Positions 16,775-26,647 of a stretch of 64,000 nt of DNA are shown here, piece by piece (the stretch's first letter is position 1; each line of letters starts with the position of its first letter). A program made the position numbers and the translations under genes. Under the pieces are notes generated by a model. It worked only from the letters and a program-made list of their open reading frames with translations, was not told where the DNA came from and ran no database searches. Source of the stretch: DASRVA01 sp050732875 (GTDB lineage: Bacteria; Gemmatimonadota; Gemmatimonadetes; JACCXV01; JAHWKZ01); assembly GCA_050732875.1 (NCBI GenBank), contig JBOHRQ010000007.1, positions 1 to 64,000 of the forward strand. The letters are read 5' to 3'.

Positions 16775-17442
16775 TCCTCGATCACCGTCCCGAACGCCAT
16801 CGTGCACACCGTCCCGAAGATCACGTCGAAGGCCAGCGCCAGCCCCAGCCAGTCGCCGTAGCCGCCGCTTCCGGACGCCAGCGCCTGGCCACCCTCGATC
16901 CCCGCCAGAAGGAGGGGGACGCTCAAGGGAAAGAGGAGAACCGGCAGGAGAAGCTGGCTCGCCGTGGTCCGCGCCGCCACCGCCGCGAAGAAGGTCCCCA
17001 GGGCGGCGTAGCCGACTGTCACGACAACCAGGAGCAGTGCGAACCGGCCCCACGCGCCGGCGAGATCGAGGCGATACAGGGTCGCCGCGGCCGGGACGAG
17101 GAGCGCTTCCAGGGCCAGCAGGAACAGGGTCGCGCCGGCCCACTTTCCGAGGAACAGGAGCTCGCGATCGACGGGCGTCAGGAGAAGGCCCTGGAGGGCG
17201 GCGTTCCGCTCCTCCTCGGCGAACCAGCGCTCGAAACCGAGCGCCCCCGCGAAGAGAACGGCGGCCCAGAGCGCCCCTGGCCCCACGCGCGCGAGATCGG
17301 CGGGGGTGGGATCACCGACGAACGCGAAGATCAGCACGACGAGCCCGGCGAAGACCACCATCGTGGCCAGGCTCTCGACCCGCCGCAGCTCCAGGCGGAC
17401 GTCCTTGGCGACGATGGCGAAGGCGGGTCCGATCCCGGTCAC
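16771..17442 (-). CDS. ccmB: Haem exporter permease CcmB
   Basis: Inner-membrane subunit of CcmABCD, 223 residues with six hydrophobic helices. The motif FAGALGFERWFAEEERNAALQGLLLTPVDR is typical of CcmB. The GTG start overlaps the ccmA stop (GTGA), as expected for the ATPase-permease pair that frees holo-CcmE after ATP hydrolysis. Confidence 0.9.
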   Translation of the reverse strand: MTGIGPAFAIVAKDVRLELRRVESLATMVVFAGLVVLIFAFVGDPTPADLARVGPGALWAAVLFAGALGFERWFAEEERNAALQGLLLTPVDRELLFLGKWAGATLFLLALEALLVPAAATLYRLDLAGAWGRFALLLVVVTVGYAALGTFFAAVAARTTASQLLLPVLLFPLSVPLLLAGIEGGQALASGSGGYGDWLGLALAFDVIFGTVCTMAFGTVIEE

Positions 17443-18218
17443 GGCTCGCCCGCCCACCGCTCCGTCACCGCCCGCTCGTAGCGTTCCGCCAGCCCGTCCG
17501 TCGCGGCCTCCTTCCAGGGGCCGGAGTCGATTGCGGACCCGTTGACCAGGACCAGAAAGCGGGTGGCCGCCCCGGGCACGCGGGCCAGGTCGTGGGTGGT
17601 GAGGAGAATGGCCCGTCCCGCCGACCGGAGATCGGCCAGCGCGGCGACCAGCCGCTTCACCGAATGCGGATCCAGGCCCGCCAGCGGTTCGTCGAGAAGG
17701 AGCAGCCGGGGCTCATGGATGACGGCGCGGGCGATCGAGAGGCGCTGCGCCTGCCCGCGGGAGAGCGTTCCCGCGCGGCGGTCGGCGAGCTCGTCCAGGC
17801 CCGCGCTCGCCAGCGCCTCGCGCGCCCGCCGGTCGGGGTCCGCGAGACCGTAGAGTCGCGCGTAGAACCGCAGGTTTTCCAGCGCCGTCAGTCGGTCGTA
17901 CAGGTACGTGGCGTGGCTGAGAACGCCGACCTCGCGCTGACGCGCGGCGGGGGCGCTCAGCCAGTCTTCTCCAGCGAGGCGGACGGCGCCGGCGGTCGGC
18001 CTCGACAGGCGCGCCAGCGTTCGCACGAGCGTGGTCTTCCCGGCCCCGTTCGGACCGACGACCACCATCAGCTCGCCCTCGTCCAGCACGAACGACACGT
18101 CCTCGAGCGCACGCACCACACCATAGGCGCGGGACAGGCCCTCGACCTCTAGCAGCGGCGCGGCTGCCGCCTCCGGGGAAACGCTCAGGGATCGATGGCA
18201 GGAGCCCGCGTCACGCAC
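17439..18218 (-). CDS. ccmA: Haem exporter ATP-binding protein CcmA
   Basis: ABC ATPase with Walker A GPNGAGKTT, signature LSRGQAQR, Walker B LLLLDEP and the switch His in LLTTHDL. The order E-A-B-C in this cluster identifies it. The start is uncertain. The only standard in-frame start near the homologous region is a GTG at 18218, without a clear ribosome site. A CTG at 18188, closer to the conserved beginning, is possible. The 35-base spacing from ccmE is compatible with either. Confidence 0.88.
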   Translation of the reverse strand: MRDAGSCHRSLSVSPEAAAAPLLEVEGLSRAYGVVRALEDVSFVLDEGELMVVVGPNGAGKTTLVRTLARLSRPTAGAVRLAGEDWLSAPAARQREVGVLSHATYLYDRLTALENLRFYARLYGLADPDRRAREALASAGLDELADRRAGTLSRGQAQRLSIARAVIHEPRLLLLDEPLAGLDPHSVKRLVAALADLRSAGRAILLTTHDLARVPGAATRFLVLVNGSAIDSGPWKEAATDGLAERYERAVTERWAGEP

Positions 18219-18253
18219 CGGCTGTCGAACGGTCGCGGACTCCTGCCGGCCAC

Positions 18254-18694
18254 TCAGGACCGCGGCGCCGGGGCGCCCTCGTCGAGCGCGCCTTCGGCCT
18301 GGTACTTGGATGGGCACTTGGCGAGAAGGGTCTCCGCGTGGAAGGTGCCGCCCTCGTCGAGCCGGCCCTCCACGACGACCTGGATGTCGGGGCGGAAGAT
18401 GTCGGGGACGGTCCCCCCGTAGACGACCGGGATCTCGGGCGAGCCCGCCGGCGCGTCGGTGCCACGGATCGCGAAGCGGATCCGTCGCGTCGCGTCGTCC
18501 TTGACGATTGAGCCCGGCACGACGTCGCCCGAGAGGCGGATCTTGCCGTCCGCTCTCGCGGTGGCCGCCTCCAGCTCGTCGATCTCGTAGTAGTAGGTGA
18601 GGTTGTCGCGGGTCGCCGCGAACACCAGCCACGCGATGGCGCCCGCCACGAGCGTGCCTGCGACAGCGATACGTCCCGCCTTCAGCCGCCGCAT
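18254..18694 (-). CDS. ccmE: Cytochrome c maturation haem chaperone CcmE, Cys-type
   Basis: Periplasmic haem chaperone anchored by one N-terminal helix (about 9-27), with a beta-barrel OB-fold of about 100 residues. 146 residues in all. In the usual CcmE the haem is bound covalently by His in an HxxxY motif. Here the same place reads LLAKCPSKYQ, with Cys127 and Tyr131, the CxxxY variant described in some delta-proteobacteria and archaea. ATG 18694 is chosen; alternative in-frame GTG/TTG codons lie a few residues upstream and overlap ccmH. Confidence 0.9.
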   Translation of the reverse strand: MRRLKAGRIAVAGTLVAGAIAWLVFAATRDNLTYYYEIDELEAATARADGKIRLSGDVVPGSIVKDDATRRIRFAIRGTDAPAGSPEIPVVYGGTVPDIFRPDIQVVVEGRLDEGGTFHAETLLAKCPSKYQAEGALDEGAPAPRS

Positions 18695-18719
18695 CGCGCC
18701 CACCAATCCCGCGTTTCCA

Positions 18720-19256
18720 TCACTCCGTCTCCTCGAGCTCGCGCTCCAGTCGCTCAAGATAAGCTGACTCGGACGGGGGTTCCACGGTCTCCCGGGCCGT
18801 TGACGCGCGCGTCCACTTCCGGGCCGCCAGAACTACGCCCAGCGCCCCCACCACGACCGCCGCCGCCGGCAGGATCCAGGCGGTCAGGTGGAACCCTCGC
18901 CGCGGCGGCTCGAGGAGGATCCAAGCTCCGTAGCGCTCCATGAAGAACGACTGGATCTCGCCGTCCGTGCGGCCCTCGGCGACCAGGATCCGGATCCGCC
19001 GCTTCATGTCCTCGGCCATGAAGGAGCGCGACTGCCGGATCGACTGACTCCGGCAGACAGGACACCGGAGCTCGCCCTCGAGCGCCCGGGCGCGGGATTC
19101 CTGAGCCGGCGTGAGCGCGACGGGCGCCGGCAGAGCGCCGGCCACATCGGCAGCGCCCTCCGTGACCGTCTGGGCCATCGTCGCGCCGACCCAGGGCGTC
19201 GCCATCATCGCGGCCACGGCGATGGCGAGCCGAGCGGCGTCCCTTCCGGCGGTCAC
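18720..19256 (-). CDS. ccmH: Apocytochrome thiol reductase CcmH
   Basis: 178-residue membrane-anchored thiol oxidoreductase that keeps the CxxCH cysteines reduced for haem attachment. Signal peptide at 1-29, catalytic LRCPVCRSQSI with Cys65 and Cys68 (the family norm is LRCxxCQNQSI), a short helical domain, and a C-terminal helix (LTAWILPAAAVVVGALGVVLAA) before a cytoplasmic coil. The GTG start overlaps the ccmG stop (GTGA). Confidence 0.9.
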   Translation of the reverse strand: MTAGRDAARLAIAVAAMMATPWVGATMAQTVTEGAADVAGALPAPVALTPAQESRARALEGELRCPVCRSQSIRQSRSFMAEDMKRRIRILVAEGRTDGEIQSFFMERYGAWILLEPPRRGFHLTAWILPAAAVVVGALGVVLAARKWTRASTARETVEPPSESAYLERLERELEETE

Positions 19257-19849
19257 CTCGTGCCACCCTCGTCGAGCGGTGTCACCTCGCTGCGATCCCC
19301 GGTGGCCTTCCCCACGTAACCTCGGGTCAGCGCCGCTACTTGCTGGTCCAGATCCTCGGTCGACAGCGGCCCCACGTGGCGGGCGAGGATGCGGCCGTCG
19401 GCGCTGAGAAAGAACGTCTCCGGAACCCCGTAGAGCCCGTAATCGACGGCCACCGATCCGTCGGCGTCGGAGCCCAGCCAGTAGGTCTTTCCGTAGCGCT
19501 GAATGAACGCCCGGGCCGCGGCGGGCTCGTCGTTGACCGCGATGCCGACAAATGCGACCTCGGGGCCGTGACGCCGCCAGCCGCTCTCGAGCACCGCCGC
19601 CTCGTCGCGGCACGACAGGCACCACGAGGCCCAGAAGTTGAGCACCACGGGCCGACCGGCGAGCTCGGCGAGGGCGAGGGAGGAGTCGGCGCCCGGTCCG
19701 GCCGCGGAGTCGATCTCGAACAGCCCCACGTCGAAGGCCGGGGCCCGGTTGCCGATCAGCGGCGAGGCGAGGGTGGCCTCGCGGGTCAAGGCGTAGGCGA
19801 AGATGCCGAACACGGCGGCGAGGACGCCCAGGAGAAGAAACCGCTTCAC
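19253..19849 (-). CDS. ccmG: Thiol-disulfide oxidoreductase CcmG/DsbE (TlpA-like)
   Basis: Membrane-tethered thioredoxin-fold protein of 198 residues passing reductant to the Ccm pathway. N-terminal anchor helix (about 4-21), then the redox motif WASWCLSC (Cys77, Cys80); the intervening residues LS differ from the common PT or GP. The cis-Pro region is YGVPETFF. The start is the GTG at 19849, because AAAGGGGAG lies ten bases upstream; GTG and TTG codons further up are less well placed. First gene of the ccm block, 69 bases after the di-heme protein. Confidence 0.87.
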   Translation of the reverse strand: MKRFLLLGVLAAVFGIFAYALTREATLASPLIGNRAPAFDVGLFEIDSAAGPGADSSLALAELAGRPVVLNFWASWCLSCRDEAAVLESGWRRHGPEVAFVGIAVNDEPAAARAFIQRYGKTYWLGSDADGSVAVDYGLYGVPETFFLSADGRILARHVGPLSTEDLDQQVAALTRGYVGKATGDRSEVTPLDEGGTR

Positions 19850-19918
19850 GAACGCGAATCTCCCCTTTGCCACCCCGGACGGCAAACGAGCTGCCGGGCG
19901 ACCGCTCTCTCGCTTCCC

Positions 19919-21157
19919 CTACAACGACTTCAGATACTCGACCAGATCTGCCTTCTGCTCCGGCGTCAGGTCGAGCGCCTTCTTCGTATCATAGAGCTCG
20001 ACGACCTCCTCGAGGGTGGTCGCGATCCCGTTGTGGAAATAGGGCGGATGCGCGAGAAGCCCCCGCAGCGGGGTGGTTCGATACATCTTGGTCGCGCTGC
20101 GCGAGGCCCAGCTCGGCACTCCGCTCGGCTCGGGCTCGCTGACGACCTCGGCGGGTGCGTGGAGCCGCTCGTTGGCGTCGGTGAGCAGATTACCCGTGTG
20201 GCAGACCGCGCACTCCCCGGCACCGTTGAACACCTCTTCGCCCCGCTCCGCAGCGGCGGCGTCGAAGCTGCCCGGCGGCGGCTCCGGCGCCGGGAGGCTC
20301 AGCTGATACTCCTGGAGCGCCGGAAGCTTGGACGAGATCATGTCGGGCGGGTTCTGAACGTCGACGCCGGTCCGTGGCTCCGTGAACGAGCCGTGTCCGT
20401 GCATCTGCGTGATGCCGACGTACCGGTTCCAGTAGGCGATGTCCTCGCCGTCCCCCGTGTAGATGATGCTGTGGACACCGAGCAAGCCGTAGGCGGGCGG
20501 GATGACCACCGGTCCGTTGATGCCGTCCAAGTTGAACCGCGGGTCGTACAGCCCCGGACCCCAGGAAGAATACACCGCCTTCTGCTCCGGAGTAAGAGCC
20601 GGCGAGAGCGCGATGATGGCGCCCGGGTCGAGGTCCGCGTTCGGCCAGCCGTCCAGCCGCTTGCCGATTCCCGCCGCGAAGGAGTTGTCCACGGTGGAAT
20701 GACACAGGGCGCAGGTGATGCCGACCCGGGTGAGCACATCCTGCCCGTTTTGCGTTTCCACCGTTCCCTGGACACCCACCACCGCGTTCAGCTTGAGAAG
20801 TGCGATCGTGGTAGCCGGGCTCGTCAGGCTGATCGTCCCGTCCTGGATCCCCTGGACCACCTCGGCCGGGAGCGCCTCGGCGTCCACCTTGAGCCCTACC
20901 GCGAGGGCGGTGGTCGGATCCACCGCGCTGGCGATGACCTCGTGCATGCGGAGCGTGTCCGTCCAGAACGTTTCGTCGCCGAATGTGTCGAACCGGAAGA
21001 TCTCCTTCCCCTGGGCGACCAGGTTCGGGTCCAGCGGCGGCTCCACCGGCGGCTCCGGGACGTTGGGCCCGTCATCGTCGCAGGCGGAGGTGAGACCGAC
21101 GAGCAGAAACGCCAACAGGGCCAGCGTCTTACCGAGCTGGCGCTCAACTTTCGCCAT
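19919..21157 (-). CDS. Di-heme cytochrome c peroxidase-like lipoprotein
   Basis: 412 residues. Lipoprotein signal with lipobox LTSAC (Cys26), then two c-type haem motifs, CALCH at about 149-153 and CAVCH at about 316-320. The C-terminal half with MYRTTPLRGLLAHPPYFHNGIATTLEEVVELY is the conserved end of the MauG / bacterial cytochrome c peroxidase family. Spacing between the haems is longer than in classical enzymes, and the N-terminal part is unusual, so the exact activity is uncertain. GAAGGA precedes the ATG. It needs the Ccm system encoded just downstream to be matured. Confidence 0.85.
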   Translation of the reverse strand: MAKVERQLGKTLALLAFLLVGLTSACDDDGPNVPEPPVEPPLDPNLVAQGKEIFRFDTFGDETFWTDTLRMHEVIASAVDPTTALAVGLKVDAEALPAEVVQGIQDGTISLTSPATTIALLKLNAVVGVQGTVETQNGQDVLTRVGITCALCHSTVDNSFAAGIGKRLDGWPNADLDPGAIIALSPALTPEQKAVYSSWGPGLYDPRFNLDGINGPVVIPPAYGLLGVHSIIYTGDGEDIAYWNRYVGITQMHGHGSFTEPRTGVDVQNPPDMISSKLPALQEYQLSLPAPEPPPGSFDAAAAERGEEVFNGAGECAVCHTGNLLTDANERLHAPAEVVSEPEPSGVPSWASRSATKMYRTTPLRGLLAHPPYFHNGIATTLEEVVELYDTKKALDLTPEQKADLVEYLKSL

Positions 21158-21264
21158 CGTTTCCTTCTTTCGAGATTTCGCGCGGACGGCTCGCCCGCGC
21201 GTCCTGTCCAGGGAGGGGGACGGCAAAAGATACTCTCGAAAGGGAGGGTCGAGTGTTATCCCGA

Positions 21265-21981
21265 TCACTGACCGCGGCCGATGTCGTCCTTGGACCCCTC
21301 GAGGGCGTCCCGCAGGCTGCAGAGCGCGGTTCGGTCGATCCGGATCGGGCCGCGGGTGGTGTAGCGGATTACGCCTTCCCTGCGCAGGCGGTTGAGCTCC
21401 CGGGAGACGACCTCGCGTCGGGCGCCCACCATCTTCGCCAGATCGTCCTGCCGGAGGTGTTGCGTGATCCGTACTCCCTCTGGCGTTTCCTCACCGAGCT
21501 TGTCTGCCAGCCTCAGCAGGGTTCGGACGAGTCGCAAGCGGACGTGCTCCGATGCCAGGCTCGAAAGCTGCGCCCGGATCTCTGCCAGTTGCCCGCTCAG
21601 GGCGACCATGAAATCGAGCAGGGCCCGAGGGTCCCGCCGCAGGTGGTCCACGAAATCGGCGCATGAGACCTCCACGATCTCGCTCTCCTCCAGCACCCGG
21701 GCGTAGTCACTACGCCGTCCCGCCGGCAGGCATGGCTCGCCGATGATGTCACCCGGCCTGTGGATGTTGACGATGAGCTCGTCGCCGTCCGACGCGAAGA
21801 CACCCGTCTTGACCAGACCTCGACGCAGGTAGTAGCTGCTCGCGGCCGGATCGCCCGGGAGGTAGAGGAACTCGCCGGCCTGGAGGCGCCGACCGGGGCG
21901 CCTCTCGAGAGCTTCGCAGAACTTTCCCCGAAACCACGCGCTGACGGCCGGAAGCCGCTCGTTCTCCGCCAGGGTCGTCAC
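21265..21981 (-). CDS. Crp/Fnr family transcriptional regulator
   Basis: 238 residues: N-terminal cyclic-nucleotide-binding-like beta roll (GEFLYLPGDPAASSYYLRRGLVKTGVFASDGDELIV), a long dimer helix, and a C-terminal winged helix with TQHLRQDDLAKMVGARREVVSRELNRLRREGVI. There is no N-terminal Cys cluster, so it is not an Fnr-type iron-sulfur sensor. Its GTG start overlaps the stop of the FAD oxidoreductase gene (GTGA). It probably controls this operon and perhaps the di-heme protein that follows 107 bases later. Confidence 0.88.
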   Translation of the reverse strand: MTTLAENERLPAVSAWFRGKFCEALERRPGRRLQAGEFLYLPGDPAASSYYLRRGLVKTGVFASDGDELIVNIHRPGDIIGEPCLPAGRRSDYARVLEESEIVEVSCADFVDHLRRDPRALLDFMVALSGQLAEIRAQLSSLASEHVRLRLVRTLLRLADKLGEETPEGVRITQHLRQDDLAKMVGARREVVSRELNRLRREGVIRYTTRGPIRIDRTALCSLRDALEGSKDDIGRGQ

Positions 21982-23165
21982 GGGGTCCCTCCCTCAGGCA
22001 GGCGCCCCTTGAGCCCTTCTTTGGTAACAGGCTTTCCCTCTTCGATCATCTGACGCGCCGCGTCCGCCTGCCCCCAGGTGTTCCAGAGCAGAACTCCCCG
22101 CACACGGTTGTTCGCGAGGTAGTAGACCACTCCTTCCCGAAAAGGCTCCTTCCAATCCGCGTACGTGTCGTGCCGGGCATCCACCGATCCCACGGCCTCG
22201 AACCCCAGATCGAAGAGATCGGAATAGAAGAAGGGGAGACGGTGGTACGGGCTGGCTCCGCCTGTCATGGCGAGCCCGGCCGCGCGCCCCATCGCGTTGG
22301 CGTTGTCCTCGTGCTCCACACGGATCCGCACGCCGAGGACCGACTGCTGGAAGCTCGCGACGTCGCCCGCCGCGTAGACGTCGGTCCGGCTCGTGCGCAG
22401 CAGCTCGTCGACCTCGATGCCGTCCCCGATCTCGAGGCCCGCATCTCGTGCCAGCTCGACGTTCGGGCGGATGCCGATTCCGACCACCCCGACGTCCGCC
22501 TCGAGCTCGTCTCCGCCGTCGCGCAGAACGGCCACCTTTTCTCCCCTCTCCTCCAGCTCCACGTGCCCTCCCCCCCGCACCATTACGCCCTGCTCCTGGT
22601 AGTACTCGACCAGGAAGTGCGAGAGATCGGGGGGAAACAGCTGCGTGCCCAGGCCGTTTCCGCCGACGAACATCACGACCTCACGGCCTTGCATGCGGAG
22701 CGCCGCGGCGATCTCCATCCCGATGAACCCACCCCCCACGACAGCGAACCGAAGCGGCTCCGCCGCGAGATCGCGAAGACGGTGGTAATCGTCCACGGTA
22801 CGGTAGGTGAGGATCCGCTCTCCGGAACCGCGCAGGCGGCGCGGCGTGCCGCCGGTCGCGATCAGCAGCTTTCCGTAGCCGTACACGGCGCCCTGATCGT
22901 CGGTCACGCTTTTGTCCTGGAGGTCGATCCGCTGGATCCTTCGTCCTAGATAGAGGTCCGCTCCCGTGCCCTCGGTTTCCCGCCATATGCCGGACTCGGG
23001 TTCTCCCTTCCAGAGGGCCTTGCTGAGGGGCGGCCGGTCGTAGGGCGGGTGGGGTTCGGACCCGACCACGGCGATCGTGCCCTCGGAGTCGGCCTCGCGG
23101 ATGCCATGCATCGCCGCGTCGGCGGTCATTCCACCACCGATGATAAGGTAATCATAGTTAGGCAT
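21978..23165 (-). CDS. FAD/NAD(P)-dependent oxidoreductase (ferredoxin/rubredoxin reductase-like)
   Basis: 395-residue flavoprotein with two Rossmann folds: FAD-binding YDYLIIGGGMTADAAMHGI at the start, with a Met in place of the usual third small residue of GxGxxA, and NAD(P)-binding FAVVGGGFIGMEIAAAL at about 140-160. The second FAD motif is TDVYAAGDVASF. Reductases of this type pass electrons from NAD(P)H to ferredoxins, rubredoxins or oxygenases, and relatives include apoptosis-inducing-factor proteins. The partner is unknown. GGAGGGG precedes the ATG, and a near-consensus promoter lies 34-62 bases upstream of the start. Confidence 0.8.
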   Translation of the reverse strand: MPNYDYLIIGGGMTADAAMHGIREADSEGTIAVVGSEPHPPYDRPPLSKALWKGEPESGIWRETEGTGADLYLGRRIQRIDLQDKSVTDDQGAVYGYGKLLIATGGTPRRLRGSGERILTYRTVDDYHRLRDLAAEPLRFAVVGGGFIGMEIAAALRMQGREVVMFVGGNGLGTQLFPPDLSHFLVEYYQEQGVMVRGGGHVELEERGEKVAVLRDGGDELEADVGVVGIGIRPNVELARDAGLEIGDGIEVDELLRTSRTDVYAAGDVASFQQSVLGVRIRVEHEDNANAMGRAAGLAMTGGASPYHRLPFFYSDLFDLGFEAVGSVDARHDTYADWKEPFREGVVYYLANNRVRGVLLWNTWGQADAARQMIEEGKPVTKEGLKGRLPEGGTP

Positions 23166-23198
23166 CGGTCCCCTCCATACGGAAGTTGAGTTATAGTT

Positions 23199-23227
23199 AT
23201 GATATGTGAAACTTATTTAAATGTCAA
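23199..23227 (-). promoter_or_regulatory. Sigma-70-type promoter of the FAD oxidoreductase-Crp operon
   Basis: On the minus strand TTGACA (23222-23227) and TATCAT (23199-23204) are separated by 17 bases, a near-perfect housekeeping promoter in an AT-rich patch. Downstream of the -10 comes a tandem ATAACT repeat and a strong ribosome site (GGAGGGG) for the reductase. The Crp-type regulator encoded second in the operon could act here. Confidence 0.7.
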
Positions 23228-23364
23228 CCCGGTCTCGTGTCTCTCAGGTAGAACTGACGCTGACCGCGCAATCGAACAAGTCGAGCCACTGGTGGGCGGC
23301 GGAGCGCCCCGAGCCTCGTCAGCTCGCTTTGCCCGACGCTGCCCGGCACGATATCCTTTCGGCC

Positions 23365-23694
23365 ATGCCCACCCCCAGCTACACGATCCGCCGCTACACC
23401 GGCACGGGCGCCGAGGAGGCAGGAGCCCTGTTCGCCCTGCCGAGCCATGGCCAGGTCGCCCTCCATACCCAGGACGAGGCACTCGTCGATCTTCTGGCAG
23501 CGAAGGGGATCCTCCATCCCGTGCGGCCGCCGCTCCTCGACGCGGGTGGAGACGACGTTCACGGCAGTTATCGGATCCGGCCCCAGATCAACTTCTTCTT
23601 CGCCCCCCCCATCGAGGACGTGGCCGAGGCGATCCGCGAAGCGGCCGGGGAGGACGGCTTCACGGTGACCGAAGCCGTTCCGGCGGCACGCTGA
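23365..23694 (+). CDS. Hypothetical protein
   Basis: 109 residues, soluble, no recognised family. It contains an apparent alpha/beta domain (TIRRYTGTGAEEAGALF, YRIRPQINFFFAPPIEDVAEAIREAAG). The ATG at 23365 lacks an obvious ribosome site. The gene stops 25 bases before the ABC ATPase coding sequence becomes plausible and may be co-transcribed with it. Confidence 0.5.
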   Translation: MPTPSYTIRRYTGTGAEEAGALFALPSHGQVALHTQDEALVDLLAAKGILHPVRPPLLDAGGDDVHGSYRIRPQINFFFAPPIEDVAEAIREAAGEDGFTVTEAVPAAR

Positions 23695-23719
23695 TTCCCT
23701 TTTTGACGTCGCGGAGGTC

Positions 23720-24743
<1,024 letters not shown>

Positions 24744-24751
<8 letters not shown>

Positions 24752-26036
24752 CGCGTGGGTGATCCTGCGGCGCGAGTTCCGCGCCTTCGTCCGCTCGCGC
24801 GCCTATTTGCTCGGAACCCTCTTCGGGCCCTTCATGATCGCCCTGCTCTTCGTGCTGCCGGTCTGGTTCATGAGCCGGAGCGGCGAGCGCCACGTGGCCA
24901 TCGTCGACGGGACGGGCCGGGGGATAGGCGCGGCCGTCCAGGCCGCGCTCAACGAGCCGCCTGCAATCGAAGGCGCTGAGCCGGAGCAGGATCGGTACCG
25001 GATCGAGATCGTCGACATCGGACGCTTGCGGCGAGAGATTCCCGACACGCTGCTCACCGATCTGCAGCGCCGTGTGGCGGCCGACTCGCTGGACGGCTTC
25101 CTGTGGCTCCCGGCGGGGATCCTGACCAGCTCCGAAGCCCGCTACGTCGGAGAGAACGCGACCAGCTTCGGCGAGATGGGAGAGCTGCGCGCGGCCGTCC
25201 AGCGCGCGGTCCAGGTCTCGCGGCTCCGCGGCGCGGGCATCGACCCCCGCGCGGTGGGGGCGGCCTTCCGCCCCGTTGAGCTCGAGGTGAGAAAGCCTAA
25301 GGGGGGCGCCGCGGCCGGCACGCCCGACGCGCTCATCGTGCTGGCCCAGTTCATGAGCTTCATCACCTACTTCCTGATCATCATCTACGGCTACGCGGTC
25401 GCGCGCGGGGTTCAGGAGGAGAAGCGCGATCGGATCGTGGAGATCCTGATGAGCTCGGTCAGGCCGCAGGCGCTCATGACCGGCAAGGTCCTCGGCATCG
25501 GCGCCGCCGGTCTCCTCCAGATCTCGATCTGGGCCGGCTTCGGTGCGCTCGCGTTCGCGTTCGGCGACGACGTCCTGAGCGGGTTCGGGCTGGGGGCTCC
25601 GAGCCTCCCCGACGTGCCGCTCCGGGTGTGGCTCATCTTCCTGGGCTGGTTCCTGGGAGGGTTTCTGCTGTACGCCGCCCTCTACGCCGCGGCCGGCGCG
25701 CTCTCGACCTCCGACCTCGAGGTCCAGCAGCTCCAGTTTCCTCTCATGATGCCGCTCATGGTAGGCTTCTTCATGGTCTTCGCCGTGTTCGACGACCCCG
25801 AGGGATCGATCTCGGTAGCGGGCTCGCTGATCCCCTTCACGTCACCGATCGTGATGCCGATCCGGACCGCCATGACCCGCGTCCCGCCGCCCGAACTGGC
25901 GGCGTCGCTGGCGCTCCTCGCCGTCACGTGCGCCGGGCTCCTCTGGCTGGGCGGGCGGATCTATCGGGTGTCGGTGCTGGCGACCGGCAGACGGCCCTCG
26001 CCCAGGCAGCTCTGGCGGTGGATGCGGGCCGGTTAG
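24744..26036 (+). CDS. ABC-2 type transporter permease (NatB-like)
   Basis: 430 residues. One N-terminal helix (YLLGTLFGPFMIALLFVLPVWFM) is followed by a large periplasmic domain of about 150 residues and then five to six clustered helices, with the conserved ARGVQEEKRDRIVEILMSSVRPQALMTGKVLGIG before the second. This is the ABC-2 / NatB layout. The GTG start lies eight bases inside the ATPase gene. The substrate is unknown; relatives export sodium, drugs or peptides. Confidence 0.85.
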
Positions 26037-26073
26037 GGGCTGCGAGTCCTGAAGTCATTCTTCTTGGTCCAGA

Positions 26074-26271
26074 CTACTCTGCGGCGCCGACTTGCCATCG
26101 ACGTCGAAGGGCCTCCACAACCTCCTCATGTGAGATGACACGCCCTGCGTTGGCATCGGCAAGTCCTCTCTGGATCGACCGAACGACGTAGAGATGATAC
26201 AGGACGTCGTCGATGGTGCAGTCATCTGGCATGCGATCAAGGAGTTCGCGAACTGTCTGCTTGGTTTGCAT
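26074..26271 (-). CDS. Orphan antitoxin-like protein
   Basis: 65 residues resembling the small antitoxins that pair with RelE/ParE toxins: a helix with ELLDRMPDDCTIDDVLYHLYV, then RGLADANAGRVISHEEVVEALRRRW, the usual C-terminal segment. No toxin gene follows; the next gene on that side is the ABC permease, on the other strand. Base composition is visibly less GC-rich than the flanks, suggesting transfer. ATG 26271 is chosen as the first that starts the family-like segment. Confidence 0.55.
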   Translation of the reverse strand: MQTKQTVRELLDRMPDDCTIDDVLYHLYVVRSIQRGLADANAGRVISHEEVVEALRRRWQVGAAE

Positions 26272-26392
26272 GTTTGCCCTTGGTTCATGGCCAATTGCGC
26301 GCCGAACGTTAGCTGACGAAGCTTCGCAGAATATGCTATACATGACCGCCCCGGAATTGGAAGCGGTCCCTCTCCGCGGCGCTGGGAACCAC

Positions 26393-26647
26393 CTAGGCTC
26401 CTTGATCTCTCTTTGATTTTCGCTGGCGGCGGATCACTGGAGCCAACGCACGCAAGGTCTCGTTTACGGCATCGGCGTCTGGAAAGACATCCAGGACCTC
26501 AGGGTCGATCAGCACGATGTTGGTTCCCTCGGCATAGCTTGCAGCGGTCCTGCCACGCACCGCATCCGAGAAGTCATACTCGGATCGAAGCGTATCCTTG
26601 TCCAGGTCGTGCTCGCTTGCCTTAGCTCTGCCTTTCTTCTTCTTCAT
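26393..26647 (-). CDS. Antitoxin of a BrnT-type toxin-antitoxin pair
   Basis: 84 residues with a Lys-rich start, a central RSEYDFSDAVRGRTAASYAEGTNIVLIDPEVLDVFPDADAVNETLRALAPVI and a basic tail. This pattern is found in small proteins encoded directly after BrnT toxins, where they act as antitoxin and repressor. Its ATG overlaps the end of the brnT remnant by 26 bases, as in intact pairs. The antitoxin looks complete while the toxin is not. Confidence 0.65.
   Translation of the reverse strand: MKKKKGRAKASEHDLDKDTLRSEYDFSDAVRGRTAASYAEGTNIVLIDPEVLDVFPDADAVNETLRALAPVIRRQRKSKRDQGA

Noticed and set aside
19340..21271. 643-codon plus-strand open frame over the di-heme gene
   Set aside because: It lies antisense to a gene with two haem motifs and a signal peptide. 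Its translation is Arg/Asp/Val-rich without any domain, the usual mirror of GC-rich coding sequence.
26037..26392. A toxin gene to pair with the orphan antitoxin
   Set aside because: Neither strand next to 26074-26271 shows a RelE/ParE- or PIN-like frame; the 121 bases upstream and 37 downstream are too short.
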